From contig SECP01000018.1 of NCBI GenBank assembly GCA_004193285.1, forward strand, positions 117,284 through 181,283: DNA of 64,000 bases, written 5' to 3'. A program made the position numbers and the translations under genes. Under the pieces are notes generated by a model. That model saw only the letters and a program-made list of their open reading frames with translations. It was not told the DNA's origin and made no database searches. Positions 50,545 to 59,824 of this stretch are shown one piece after another; position 1 is the stretch's first letter; each line of letters opens with the position of its first letter. The DNA comes from Myxococcales bacterium. GTDB lineage: Bacteria; Myxococcota_A; Polyangia; Polyangiales; Polyangiaceae.

Positions 50545-51237
50545 CTAGCGCCGCGCGCCGCCCTGGCCGACGTTCGCGAGGCGCCTTAGCGCTTCCGGAA
50601 GCTCCGCCAGCGAGTCGATGAGCAGGTCAGGCTCCGCCGCGACGAGCCGCTCGATGGCTTGGATGCCGCCCCGAACGCCGACCGTGAACGCGCCCGCGGC
50701 GCGGCCGGACTCCACGTCTTGCGGGCCGTCCCCCACCATCACCAGCTCGCTCACGGAGACGCCGAGCTGACGCGCTCCTTCCAGCACCATGGAGGGGTGA
50801 GGCTTGCGCTGCGGCAAGTCGTCCCCCGCGACCAAGCTGGCGAAGCGCGCGGCGAGGCCCAAACCTTCCAGCACGGCGACCGACGTGCGCCGAGGCTTGT
50901 TGGTGCAGACGCCGAGCGCGTGACCGGCGAGCGCGTCCAGCGCCTGCACCGCGCCGGGCATGAGCGTGGTGTGGTCGATGGGGTGCGCCTCGTAGAAGTC
51001 CAGGAAGTCCGCGACCATCAGCGCGGTTCGCGGATCCGTTACCTCCAGCCGCGCGGCGCGGGCGAGGAGCAGGGGAGCGCCGTCCCCCACGTAAGACTCG
51101 AGCTCCGCGTGAGAAAGCCGCGTGCGGCCGGACTTTTCCAGCGCGTGGTTCGCCGCTTCCGCGATGTCCCGACGCGAGTCCACCAGCGTGCCGTCCAGAT
51201 CGAAGACGACGGCGCGCACGTTCCGCAGCGGGCTCAC
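50545..51237 (-). CDS. HAD-family phosphatase, phosphoglycolate phosphatase-like
   Basis: 230 residues from GTG 51237. HAD motifs: I VVFDLDGTLVDS, II CTNKPRR region, III KPHPSM, IV VMVGDGPQDVESGRAAG. The cap and motif pattern fit the Gph group, which removes 2-phosphoglycolate formed in DNA repair. The start overlaps the stop of the upstream Cld-family gene by GTGA, so the two are coupled. Confidence 0.87.
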   Translation of the reverse strand: MSPLRNVRAVVFDLDGTLVDSRRDIAEAANHALEKSGRTRLSHAELESYVGDGAPLLLARAARLEVTDPRTALMVADFLDFYEAHPIDHTTLMPGAVQALDALAGHALGVCTNKPRRTSVAVLEGLGLAARFASLVAGDDLPQRKPHPSMVLEGARQLGVSVSELVMVGDGPQDVESGRAAGAFTVGVRGGIQAIERLVAAEPDLLIDSLAELPEALRRLANVGQGGARR

Positions 51238-51980
51238 CCTGCGTTCCTGAACACGGCCCGGCCCACGAAGAAGGGCCCCATCTTATCCATGAACTCCGCA
51301 GTCTGCCGGGTCTGGCGCATGGACTGCACCACGTGCGAGAGCGGGTGGAGCTCCTTGCCGATCAAGCCAATGACGAAGTCGTTGTCGGCTTGATCCAGAC
51401 CGTGACAGGCCAGCCGCACGTCGTGAGCCAAGTCTTGCTGGCCGTAGGCGCGGCCGATGCCGCCGTGCTCACGCATGATCTGGCCCTTCTCACGGGCGTC
51501 CAGCCGCTCGAACGGACCTACGCGCCGCAGCGGGTACCAGATGGCCCACGGCCACTCTTCGTTCAGCACGGTTTGGCGGGGGCGCTGCAGTAGCCAAAAC
51601 TCGAGGTCCTGCTCGAACCCGGTCGCGTAAGTGCGGCCGAGCATGGACAGCTCCGGTCGCGGACGAAGCTCCGGGCTGCTCAGCACGGGGCGCACGCGCG
51701 TGACGAAATCTGCCGGATCTTCCGAAAAAGTGAGGACGGCCAGGCCGCGCGGGTGGTTCACGTCCTCGTAAACCACGCTGGGCACCTTTTGCTCGCGGAG
51801 CGCCCCGGCGAGCAGCGGCAGCACTCGCGCCGGCTCGTCGCACTCGAAGCCCAGGAGCTGCATGAAAATGCGGCGATTGATGCTGACCGGGGCGCCGTTC
51901 TTGTCCGAGCCGCGCTCGCTCACGTCCACCTGGTGCTCGCGAGGCGAGTGGGCGGTGGTGCTGTGGGTGGGGTCGCTCAT
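51234..51980 (-). CDS. Chlorite dismutase-family heme protein (HemQ/ChdC-like)
   Basis: 248 residues. The C-terminal two-thirds shows the Cld-family pattern WAIWYPLRRVGPFERLDAREKGQIMREHGGIGR (quoted in two pieces: WAIWYPLRRVGPF and QIMREHGGIGRAYG), with the proximal heme His in the latter. ChdC makes heme b from coproheme; other members are peroxidase-like. Without a view of the genome's heme pathway the exact role is open. Co-transcribed and coupled with the HAD phosphatase. Confidence 0.83.
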   Translation of the reverse strand: MSDPTHSTTAHSPREHQVDVSERGSDKNGAPVSINRRIFMQLLGFECDEPARVLPLLAGALREQKVPSVVYEDVNHPRGLAVLTFSEDPADFVTRVRPVLSSPELRPRPELSMLGRTYATGFEQDLEFWLLQRPRQTVLNEEWPWAIWYPLRRVGPFERLDAREKGQIMREHGGIGRAYGQQDLAHDVRLACHGLDQADNDFVIGLIGKELHPLSHVVQSMRQTRQTAEFMDKMGPFFVGRAVFRNAG

Positions 51981-52019
51981 GGTGGACGTGTACCACGGAT
52001 CGGCTAGTCTCCGCCGGCT

Positions 52020-53330
52020 TTGCCCGCCTCGATTCCTGCTCCCGCCACCGCGCCAACGCCCTCGCCGCGCACCGCGTCAGGCGCTCGCGCCCCGAGCGCT
52101 TCCGGTGACCTCTCTCATCCGCTCCCTTCCGGTATGCGCGACTTCTTGCCGCCGGACGCACGGCGACTGAGCGAGCTCGCGCGGCGGCTCCTCGGCAGCT
52201 TCGAGCTGTTCGGTTACGAGCTCGTTACCCTGCCCGTGTTCGAGTACGAGAGCGTGCTGGAGCGAGGGCTCGGCGCGCTCGAGCCGGAAGAAGTGCTCCG
52301 CTTCGTCGAGCCGGAGACGGGCGAGGTCGTGGCCCTGCGCCCTGACATGACGCCGCAGCTAGCTCGCGTGGTGGCGACGCGTCTCGCGCAAGCCGCCCCG
52401 CCGATCCGCTTGTCTTATCAAGGCTCGGTGCTGCGTCGTCGCCGCGAGCGCGCGCGGCGCCACCGACAGATCTTCCAGGCTGGCATCGAGCTGATTGGCT
52501 TGGATGGGCCTTCCGGGGATCTGGAAGCGCTCGATGTCGCGTGCTCGGCTGCGCGTGCGGTCGGCCTCTCGGACTTCGTGCTGGACCTCGGTCACGCGAG
52601 GATCGCCTTCGCCCTTTTGGAAGGCGTCGAGCCTTCCCGCCAGCGCGCGGCCGTCGAGGCGCTTCACCTCAAAGACCGCGCCGAGCTGGTGCGCGCGGCC
52701 GCGGCGGCGGGCTTGTCGCAGCGTGAGCGCGACGCGCTCGGTGCGCTGAGCGAGCTCCACGGGGGGCGTGAGGTGCTGCCCGAAGCGGCGTCGGTCCTCG
52801 CCGGCACCCGTGCCGAGGCTGGTCTGGCGGAGCTCTCGCGCGTGGTCCTCGAGGTGGACCGACGTGGGCTCGCGCCCGCCGTCGTCGTGGATCTGGGCGA
52901 GACGCGTAACTTTGCGTATTACACTGGCACTACATTCCAGCTGCATGCTCACGGCCCCGGAGTGCCCATCGCATCGGGCGGGCGCTACGACGGGCTGCTC
53001 GGCGGATTCGGGCGGCCGCTACCGGCCTTCGGCTTTGCGTTCGGGCTAGACGACCTGGTGTGGGCGCTGGGCAGCGACGTACTGACCGAAATTCCGCCGC
53101 GTTTGCTGCTCACTGGAGAGGCGAGCGCGCTCGCGCCGGCGCTCCGCGCGGCCGGCCTCCGCTGCGCGGTCGGCCCAGAGCAGGATCCGCTGGCGTACGC
53201 GAAGCTGTGGCGGTACACGCACTGGGTGAGCGCCGCGGCCGGGCAGGCTGTGGTGACGTCCGTCCCCGACCAGGTGGAGCAGCGCGCTCCGCTCGACGCT
53301 GCCTCGGTAGCGCGCGCCCTGGCCGGATAG
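52020..53330 (+). CDS. hisZ: ATP phosphoribosyltransferase regulatory subunit (HisRS-like)
   Basis: 436 residues. A class-II aminoacyl-tRNA-synthetase-like fold: LPSGMRDFLPPDARRLSEL, LRPDMTPQLARVVATRL, QGSVLRRRRERARRHRQIFQAG, YYTGTTFQLHA and ASGGRYDGLLGGFG. It lacks the anticodon-binding domain and follows the HisZ rather than HisS pattern. hisZ beside purA is a recurrent order. HisZ activates the short HisG in histidine synthesis; hisG is elsewhere. Start uncertain: TTG 52020 keeps the PSGMRD motif, whereas the ATG within it would remove part. Confidence 0.85.
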   Translation: MPASIPAPATAPTPSPRTASGARAPSASGDLSHPLPSGMRDFLPPDARRLSELARRLLGSFELFGYELVTLPVFEYESVLERGLGALEPEEVLRFVEPETGEVVALRPDMTPQLARVVATRLAQAAPPIRLSYQGSVLRRRRERARRHRQIFQAGIELIGLDGPSGDLEALDVACSAARAVGLSDFVLDLGHARIAFALLEGVEPSRQRAAVEALHLKDRAELVRAAAAAGLSQRERDALGALSELHGGREVLPEAASVLAGTRAEAGLAELSRVVLEVDRRGLAPAVVVDLGETRNFAYYTGTTFQLHAHGPGVPIASGGRYDGLLGGFGRPLPAFGFAFGLDDLVWALGSDVLTEIPPRLLLTGEASALAPALRAAGLRCAVGPEQDPLAYAKLWRYTHWVSAAAGQAVVTSVPDQVEQRAPLDAASVARALAG

Positions 53331-53383
53331 CTCCAAGAATCCCTGACTGAGTCTCAGTCCAAAACCGAAGAAGCGGTGTCAGC

Positions 53384-54688
53384 ATGTCGTGTGTCGTGAT
53401 CGTGGGCGCCCAGTGGGGCGACGAAGGCAAAGGCAAGATCGTCGATATCTACACGGAGGACGCCGAAGTCGTCGTCCGGTACGCCGGCGGACCCAATGCC
53501 GGTCACACCCTCGTAGTGGGGGACGACAAGCTCGTCGTGCGCCTACTGCCGAGCGGTATCCTTCGTCCGCAGACGCGCTGCGTCCTGGCGCAGGGGATGG
53601 TCATCGACGCCGAGGTGTTGCTCGGTGAGGTGGACGAGCTCATCCGTCGCGGCCACCGTGACGTGGAAAAGCGCCTGTGCGTCTCCGACCGAGCGCACCT
53701 GATTTTGCCGTACCACATCCTGGTCGACACCTTGCGCGAGGCCGCTCCCGGCGGCATCGGCACGACCAAGAAGGGTATCGGCCCGGCCTACGAGGACAAG
53801 GCGCGCCGCACCGGCGTGCGCGCGGGCGATCTGCGTGACCCCGTGCGCCTCGGGCAGCGCATCCGCGCCGCGCTGGAGGCGTGGGCGCCGACGATCAAGC
53901 ACCTTGGCGGCGAGGTCCCCACCGCGGAAGAGATGCTGAACAAGCTGGACGCGTCCACGAAGCGCATGGTGTCGCTCCTCGCGAACACCTCGCAAATCGT
54001 GGACAGCGCCGTGCGCGAGGGCAAGCGCGTGATGCTCGAGGGCGCCCAAGGTACCCTGCTCGACATCGACCACGGCACGTACCCGTTCGTGACCTCGAGC
54101 TCCGCAGTGGCGGGAGGCGCTTCTATCGGCACCGGCATCGGGCCGAACCGCATCTCGACCGTGCTCGGTATCACCAAGGCCTACGCGACGCGCGTCGGCG
54201 CTGGGCCGTTTCCGACGGAGCTGAACGACGGCGACGGTCAGCACTTGCGTGAGGTCGGTGCCGAGTTCGGCTCGGTCACGGGCCGCCCGCGCCGCACCGG
54301 CTGGCTTGATTTGCCTGCGCTGCGCTACGCCTCCCGCGTGAACGGTATCGACGGGCTGGCGCTGACGAAGCTGGACGTGCTCACCGGGCTCTCGCGCATC
54401 CAGGTGTGCACCGCGTACGACACGCCCGAGGGTCGCACCGAAGAGTTTCCGATCGACTATCTGGACGTTCCTGGTGCGGTAAAGCCCGTCTATCAAGAGA
54501 TGCCGGGCTGGAGCGAGAAGCTGGACGGCGTGCGAGTTTTGGACGAGCTGCCCAAGACCGCGCGCAACTACGTTCGCTTCCTGGAAGAAGCCGCGAAGGT
54601 GCCGCTCTACTTGCTCAGCGTCGGTCCGCGCCGGAGCGAGACGATCGTGCTCCACAATCCCTTCGTCGGGAGAGCCGCGGCGCCGTGA
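53384..54688 (+). CDS. purA: Adenylosuccinate synthetase
   Basis: 434 residues. Joins IMP and aspartate using GTP in AMP synthesis. VGAQWGDEGKGKIVD (P-loop with catalytic Asp13), GGPNAGHTLV (catalytic His near 41), GTTKKGIGPAYEDKARR, EGAQGTLLDIDHGTYPFVTS and TGRPRRTGWLD are all diagnostic. Full length. Its stop overlaps a GTG start by 4 nt. Confidence 0.96.
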   Translation: MSCVVIVGAQWGDEGKGKIVDIYTEDAEVVVRYAGGPNAGHTLVVGDDKLVVRLLPSGILRPQTRCVLAQGMVIDAEVLLGEVDELIRRGHRDVEKRLCVSDRAHLILPYHILVDTLREAAPGGIGTTKKGIGPAYEDKARRTGVRAGDLRDPVRLGQRIRAALEAWAPTIKHLGGEVPTAEEMLNKLDASTKRMVSLLANTSQIVDSAVREGKRVMLEGAQGTLLDIDHGTYPFVTSSSAVAGGASIGTGIGPNRISTVLGITKAYATRVGAGPFPTELNDGDGQHLREVGAEFGSVTGRPRRTGWLDLPALRYASRVNGIDGLALTKLDVLTGLSRIQVCTAYDTPEGRTEEFPIDYLDVPGAVKPVYQEMPGWSEKLDGVRVLDELPKTARNYVRFLEEAAKVPLYLLSVGPRRSETIVLHNPFVGRAAAP

Positions 54689-55587
54689 CGCTTTCCTGGG
54701 CACTCCCGCTCGTGATCGTGATGCAAACGCGATCGGCAGGAGTGTCCCCGCGGCCCGTCGCCTGGGCCGCCCAGAGCCCGCGCCCCGCCGCCTGTTTGGG
54801 CGCGCCGGGGCTGTGGGAGGCCTCGAGGCAAGCCCTCGTGGCGCGGCGCTGCCGCGACCTCGCTCGCGCGCAGGCGCTCCTGCTCAAGGCTCCCGCGAGA
54901 GCCAAAGATCTCGCGTCCGGTTTACTCGCGGAAGCCCCGGAGCTCACGGAGGCGCGCATCGTGCGCGGGCGCGCCCGCTTGCGGCTCGGCGACAGCAAGG
55001 GCGCGCTCGCGGATCTCGCGCCCCTGCTGGAGGTGGGCGCGACCGGCGTCGCCGATCCCGCGGCGCTTTGGGACGGCGGCCGCGCGGCCCTCGCCCAGAA
55101 GGACGCGCTCGGGGCGGCTCGCTTCTATCGGGCGCTCGGCAGCCGCGCCGCGCTTTTGCCCGACCGAAGCCAACAAGTCGTCGCGTACATCGAGATCGCG
55201 AGCGCGCTGTTGGCTACGGACTCGGCCGCCGTCGACGACGTGCTCGCGTACCTGCGCGAGGCGCGTCGCCGCTCTTCGGGCAGTGGCCTCTCGGGCTTGT
55301 GTGCGGCGCTCAGTGCGGTGGCATGGCTGGGAGAAGGGCGCGACTCGGAGGCTCAAGGAGCGCTCGGTGACTTGGCCGACCCGACCGGGCTCGCGCGGTT
55401 CAGAGATGGCAAAGCGGTGGCGTTGCCGGACGGCGTTTTGGACGCCGCGCTCGCCGTCGCGCTGGAGCGTTCGCAGCCGGAGCTCTCGGCGCAGCACTAT
55501 CGAGCCCTCGCACAGAGCCCGCTCGGTAAGGGGAAGCTCGCCAAGCTCGCGGCGCGCCAAGCGGGAGCGAAGCGAGGCGGCAGGTGA
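54685..55587 (+). CDS. TPR-like hypothetical protein coupled to purA
   Basis: 300 residues from GTG 54685, overlapping the purA stop (GTGA). The N-terminus (TLSWALPLVIVMQTRSAG) is hydrophobic and may be a weak signal peptide or anchor. The rest is Ala/Leu/Arg-rich helical repeats resembling TPRs (RIVRGRARLRLGDSKGALAD; ALWDGGRAALAQKDALGAAR). No function recognised. Translational coupling suggests fixed stoichiometry with the next TPR protein more than a purine role. Confidence 0.7.
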   Translation: MTLSWALPLVIVMQTRSAGVSPRPVAWAAQSPRPAACLGAPGLWEASRQALVARRCRDLARAQALLLKAPARAKDLASGLLAEAPELTEARIVRGRARLRLGDSKGALADLAPLLEVGATGVADPAALWDGGRAALAQKDALGAARFYRALGSRAALLPDRSQQVVAYIEIASALLATDSAAVDDVLAYLREARRRSSGSGLSGLCAALSAVAWLGEGRDSEAQGALGDLADPTGLARFRDGKAVALPDGVLDAALAVALERSQPELSAQHYRALAQSPLGKGKLAKLAARQAGAKRGGR

Positions 55588-56558
55588 GGGCGCGCCTCGG
55601 CTTGGCGGTGCTCGCGGCCCTGAGCTGGGCCGAAGCCGCTCACGCCGGGGAGCCGACGCTGTGGCAGCGCGCTCGGGAGCCTGGCGCGGCGCTGCGCTAC
55701 AAGGCGCGCGTTCGCGCGGAGCAGCTCTTCGACCAAGCCGCGGACGTGCGCGGCGATGCGCAGCTGATGCGCGACCTCTCCTTGGGTAGCGTGGCGCTGA
55801 TGGAGCTCAGCGGGGGAGCGCGGGGTGACCCTTGGCGAGCCGTCCTTCTGGGGCGCGTCTTGCTGGACGCTCAACCGGGCCGCGAGCGAGAGGCCATCGC
55901 GCTGATCGAAAGCGGGGTGTATCGGCTGCCGGACTCGGACTTCAAGCGGGGTAGCCTCTTCGACGTCGGCCTGGGCGCGATGCTGAGCGGTGACCTCGAG
56001 CGCGCCAACCGAGCTTTCACCGCGGCCCTTTCGCTCGCGTGGGACCCCGATTACCGCGCCAGCATCCACCGCAACCGGGGCAAGGTCCGCATGCTCGCGG
56101 GGCGGCTCGGCGAGGCGGTGAGCGACTTTCGCGCCGCGGTTCAGCTCGCGCGTGGGGTGGAGGTGATGGCGCTGGCGCACTTCGGTCTTGGCGTCGCGCT
56201 GGAGCGGAGCGGGGACTACCCACAAGGGTTACAGGAGGCGCTGAGGGGGGTCGCGCTGCGCTTGCCGGTGCCGCCCTACCCGAGCGAAAGCGTCCTGGAT
56301 CTCCCGACCCTGCGCTGGTTCCCCGAGTACGACGTTCACTACTTTCGCGCGCTCGGCGCGATGTCGGAAGCCGCCGCGGCGAGCTCGCGCGAGGTCCAGC
56401 AAGACCGCTACGAGGTCGCGGTGGAGAGCTGGGAGCAGTACCTACCCGCGGCCGAGGCCTCGAAGGATCGCTTCTTGTCCAACGCCGTGCGACTCAACCA
56501 GCGCTGCTTGGAGGCGCTGGCCCGGCTCGAACGCGAGCGCTCAGGCCGCGTGAGGTAG
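55584..56558 (+). CDS. Exported TPR protein
   Basis: 324 residues from GTG 55584, which overlaps the previous stop (GTGA). Signal peptide 1-21 (LGLAVLAALSWAEAAHAG). TPR-like pairs include FDVGLGAMLSGDLERANRAF and RGKVRMLAGRLGEAVSDFRA. A conserved-looking LPTLRWFPEYDVHYFRALG follows. Probably a periplasmic scaffold. It overlaps the convergent membrane-protein gene by 18 nt. Confidence 0.75.
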   Translation: MRARLGLAVLAALSWAEAAHAGEPTLWQRAREPGAALRYKARVRAEQLFDQAADVRGDAQLMRDLSLGSVALMELSGGARGDPWRAVLLGRVLLDAQPGREREAIALIESGVYRLPDSDFKRGSLFDVGLGAMLSGDLERANRAFTAALSLAWDPDYRASIHRNRGKVRMLAGRLGEAVSDFRAAVQLARGVEVMALAHFGLGVALERSGDYPQGLQEALRGVALRLPVPPYPSESVLDLPTLRWFPEYDVHYFRALGAMSEAAAASSREVQQDRYEVAVESWEQYLPAAEASKDRFLSNAVRLNQRCLEALARLERERSGRVR

Positions 56559-57662
56559 CACCGGGCCGGAGCCCAGCACGCGTCGCGCGCCTTCCGCGTC
56601 CTCCACTGCTTCGAACACGGGGCGCAGGTGAGGGCTGCGCTCGATCTCACCGAAAGCCCCGTGGGCGGCGAGCGCGCGCGCTTGCGGGCCGTCCAGCACC
56701 ATGAAGACGTTGCTGAGCCCGTCGCCGGCCGGCGCGTCGATCACGTCCACGATCTTGGAGCGGTCCACGTGGAGCTCCTCGCCGCGACGCTGAATGAGCA
56801 CGCGCTTGTCCGTGATGAGGTAGCGGGTGTCACCCACGAGCTTGGCGGGGCGAATGAGGGTGTCGTACGCGATGTAGCCGCCGACGAGCAGCACGACCGC
56901 GACCGCGAGGAACACCCCCGCCGCCAAGGCGAGGAACTGCGGGGACAGGTAGGGCAGGCCGCTCCTGGCGACCTTGCCGAGCGCGCTCACGGCGCGAGCC
57001 ACCATCTCCACGCCGATGAGCACCGTGAAAAGGGAGACCGCCATCAGCAGCCACTGACGCTGACCGTGCGGCAAATACGCCTTCAACTGCTGCCGGGGCT
57101 GGGCCGACCAGATGACGCGCTCTCCGCGATCGAGGCGCTGGCCGATGGGCATCTCCGCGCTGCCGAGGGGGGCGAGGTCCTCCGCGCCGCGCACGATGGC
57201 CCAGACCCGGTCCGGCGCGGCGACGCCGGGAAGCCGCAGGAGCAGGCGACGCCGGAGCGCGCCCGTGGGGACCGCGCGCACCAGCTCCAGGTCGCCGGTG
57301 TCCGGCTGATCCGCGTCCCAAAAGATCCGCGCGAAGCTCACCGCGCTCCGCTGGATGCTGCGCCGAAACGGACCGAAGTGGACGACCACGTGGTGCTCGG
57401 TGACGACGTAGCGCGACCGCTCGAGCAGCATGCGCGGCACCGTGCGGAAGGCGATGCCCAGCGTCGTCGTCCAGAACGCGAACAGGAGCGTGCCGGCCGG
57501 CGTCACTCGCAGCACGAGCGAGGTGACGACCGCGAACAGCAACGAGATCGCGGCGGTGACGAAGCACAGGCCCGACATGGCTCGTAGTAGCGCTGAAGGT
57601 CGAACGGACTTCGGACGACCTGTCCAAACGATCCGCTCTCCATACAGCGAGTCTCGAGCCAC
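56541..57662 (-). CDS. Membrane protein with bacterial PH-like domains
   Basis: 373 residues from GTG 57662. Two hydrophobic regions in tandem: helices near 32-52 and 58-76, then two more near 208-230 and 245-268. Each pair is followed by a beta-rich segment beginning RYVVTEHHVVVHFGPFRRSI and RYLITDKRVLIQRRGEELHV. These resemble bPH2/YdbS-type PH-like domains, so the protein is an internal duplication of [two helices + PH-like]. Role unknown. Convergent with the TPR gene. Confidence 0.72.
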   Translation of the reverse strand: MARDSLYGERIVWTGRPKSVRPSALLRAMSGLCFVTAAISLLFAVVTSLVLRVTPAGTLLFAFWTTTLGIAFRTVPRMLLERSRYVVTEHHVVVHFGPFRRSIQRSAVSFARIFWDADQPDTGDLELVRAVPTGALRRRLLLRLPGVAAPDRVWAIVRGAEDLAPLGSAEMPIGQRLDRGERVIWSAQPRQQLKAYLPHGQRQWLLMAVSLFTVLIGVEMVARAVSALGKVARSGLPYLSPQFLALAAGVFLAVAVVLLVGGYIAYDTLIRPAKLVGDTRYLITDKRVLIQRRGEELHVDRSKIVDVIDAPAGDGLSNVFMVLDGPQARALAAHGAFGEIERSPHLRPVFEAVEDAEGARRVLGSGPVLPHAA

Positions 57663-57788
57663 ACTACTCCTTGTCGCGAAGTACGACCTGCGTCCGACAA
57701 ACTTGCGCTCTAGGCGCCGCTACGTCAACGGGGGCCCGGCTCTAGCCGGCTAGGAGCGGCAGCTTTCAGTGGAGCTGGAGCGGCGAGC

Positions 57789-58871
57789 TCAGTTGCCCGG
57801 AGAAACGAAGACGACCTCCAGCCGCTCGTTTCGCGCCGCGGCTCCGCTTCGGTCTTGCGGTACGACCGGTGAGGTGCCGCCGGCGCTCTGGGCCTCCACT
57901 CGCCCGGCGCCTGCCGCGGTCAGCGCCTCCGCGGCGCGGGCGGCGAGCCCGTCGTCCTTGGCTCCGCCTCGGGCGTCGTGGCTCACGAGCAGCACCGGAA
58001 ACTGCGGGTGCGCCTTGGCTACGCGCCCCAGCTCTGTGAGCTTCTCGTTCAGCTTCGGGCTCAGCTTGCCCTGCTCGCGCACGGCGTGGAGAGTGACGAC
58101 CACGCCGCGGTCGTCGCGGAAGGGGAGGAGATCGGCGCGGCTCAGCTCCGTCAGCAGCGCGTCCGACTCACCTTGAGCGGGGTTCTGCTGTGCGCGCGGC
58201 CGGCGAGCGAGAGTGAGCTCTCGCAGACAATCCGAGCGCAGCGCGTTCGCGTCGTCGATGGGGGCGGGAGCGGCGGTGTCCAGCCGTTTGCGGAGCTCGT
58301 CCGCCTTGCCTAGTAGGGGAGAGAGCGCGGCCCGGCCCGGCTCGACGAGCCGCGCCGCCACGCACAATAGCGAGCCCTGGGTGACGATGGAGCGCGCGGC
58401 TTCGCGCCGAGCCTTTTCACGTTCGGGCGAGGCCGGCTCGCTCTTTGCGAGCGGCTCGGCGTCGCGAGCCACCTTCGCTCGAAGCTCTAGGTCCGCCGCC
58501 TCGGCCGCGATGCGCTGCTGCTCCGCCTCGAGCTGCGCGAGCCGCCCTGCCTGCGCTTTTTCCTGGAGCCGCGCCTCGGCGAGGCCGTTTTCGGCTTTGG
58601 TGAGGCGGGCCTCGATGGTGGCGCGCAGGTACGCGGCCAGCGCTTGTTCGGCGAGCACCTGCGCGGTGGCCAAGTCCCCATCCGCGTACGCCTGCTCGGC
58701 GCGCTGCCGGTACAGCTCCGCGCGGGCGTACGCCTGCGGCGCCGCCTTCTTCGCGTCCGCGACCGCGCTTCCTTGGCGCGTCCGTTCCACCTCGCCCATG
58801 ATTTGAGGGCGAGCGGTGGTGGCGCAGCCGACGAGCGATAGCAGTAGCGCGGCGGGTAGCAGCGCCTTCAT
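57789..58871 (-). CDS. OmpA-like lipoprotein with coiled coil
   Basis: 360 residues. Lipobox LSLVGC (Cys16). A long coiled coil (about 35-150) rich in Ala/Glu/Gln/Lys follows. The C-terminal part (about 250-358) resembles a divergent OmpA peptidoglycan-binding domain: HPQFPVLLVSHDARGGAKDD in place of VxGHTDxxG, and ARNERLEVVF in place of the usual RNRRVEI. Likely ties the outer membrane to the wall, although the peptidoglycan-binding Asp/Arg pair is altered. Coupled to the upstream gene by ATGA. Confidence 0.78.
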   Translation of the reverse strand: MKALLPAALLLSLVGCATTARPQIMGEVERTRQGSAVADAKKAAPQAYARAELYRQRAEQAYADGDLATAQVLAEQALAAYLRATIEARLTKAENGLAEARLQEKAQAGRLAQLEAEQQRIAAEAADLELRAKVARDAEPLAKSEPASPEREKARREAARSIVTQGSLLCVAARLVEPGRAALSPLLGKADELRKRLDTAAPAPIDDANALRSDCLRELTLARRPRAQQNPAQGESDALLTELSRADLLPFRDDRGVVVTLHAVREQGKLSPKLNEKLTELGRVAKAHPQFPVLLVSHDARGGAKDDGLAARAAEALTAAGAGRVEAQSAGGTSPVVPQDRSGAAARNERLEVVFVSPGN

Positions 58872-59308
58872 GGCTTGGCTCCCTTCTGGTCTAGCTTGTT
58901 CAACGCTTCTTCGGCGCGAGCGCGGCGCGCGACGGTTTGCTCGACGAGCGCTTGAGCGCGAAACACCTTCGTCTCGATCTCGGTGGTGCGCGCTTGCAGC
59001 TCCGCGAGTTGCTTCTCGGTCTTCGCGGTCTTGTCCAGCAGCTCCGCGGCGCTAGCCCATTCGAGCGCGGTCTGCTCGAGGAGAGCTCCGCCCTTCTGAT
59101 CGCCGGAAGCGCGCCGCTGATCGGCGCGCCGCAGCGCGTCCTTCGCCTTGGCGAGCGATGCCTCTGCCACCTGCGCTGCCTCTGGCTTCTTCTCGAGCGA
59201 AGCGACGAGACTGGCGGCCTGGGTGCGGGGATCTGCCGCTGAAACGGCCAGGCCAGCCAGAAGGCAGGTGAAAACGCCCGAGGCGAGCGCGATTTTCCTT
59301 CGATTCAC
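58868..59308 (-). CDS. Small exported coiled-coil protein (DUF4398-like)
   Basis: 146 residues from GTG 59308; a GTG at 59338 is possible. Signal peptide (RRKIALASGVFTCLLAGLAV, cleavage near SAADP). The mature part is a single Ala/Glu/Lys-rich helix with KDALRRADQRRASGDQKGGA, the pattern of DUF4398 proteins that often accompany OmpA-type lipoproteins. Translationally coupled (ATGA) to the OmpA-like gene. Confidence 0.7.
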   Translation of the reverse strand: MNRRKIALASGVFTCLLAGLAVSAADPRTQAASLVASLEKKPEAAQVAEASLAKAKDALRRADQRRASGDQKGGALLEQTALEWASAAELLDKTAKTEKQLAELQARTTEIETKVFRAQALVEQTVARRARAEEALNKLDQKGAKP

Positions 59309-59377
59309 GCGAGAACGAAGCCATGCGAGGGTCCCCACGTCAAGCGCGGGCCTCCGGGCGCGCGAACGAGGCGAAAA

Positions 59378-59824
59378 ATGACCGAACGCAAACGAGCTAG
59401 CTGGGACGAGTATTTCATGGCCATCGCTCGTGAGGTGGCGACGCGCTCCACCTGCGACCGGAAGCACGTCGGCGCCGTGGTGGTGCGCGAGAAGATGATC
59501 CTCGCAACCGGCTACAACGGCTCCATCCGCGGCCTGCCGCACTGCGACGACGAGGGCCACATGATGGAGGACGGGCACTGCGTTCGCACCGTCCACGCGG
59601 AGGCGAATGCCATCGTCCAGGCCGCGCGCAACGGCATTCAGCTGGACGCCAGCGACATCTACGTCAGTGCCTCGCCGTGCTTCGGCTGCTTCAAGCTGAT
59701 CGCCAACAGCGGCATGCAGCGCATCGTCTTCGGCGAGTTTTACCGCGACGAGCGCATCTTCAAGTTGAGCGAACAGCTCAAAATCGAGCTGCTCCATCTG
59801 CCCATCGACCAGCTCCCCGCCTGA
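59378..59824 (+). CDS. Deoxycytidylate deaminase
   Basis: 148 residues. The zinc-dependent deaminase site is HAEANAI plus PCFGC, with another Cys/His group, HCDDEGHMMEDGHC. This is the dCMP deaminase (ComEB-like) pattern, converting dCMP to dUMP for dTTP supply. Normal length. The following 294 bp contain a run of nine G near 59918 but no gene I can support. Confidence 0.9.
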   Translation: MTERKRASWDEYFMAIAREVATRSTCDRKHVGAVVVREKMILATGYNGSIRGLPHCDDEGHMMEDGHCVRTVHAEANAIVQAARNGIQLDASDIYVSASPCFGCFKLIANSGMQRIVFGEFYRDERIFKLSEQLKIELLHLPIDQLPA

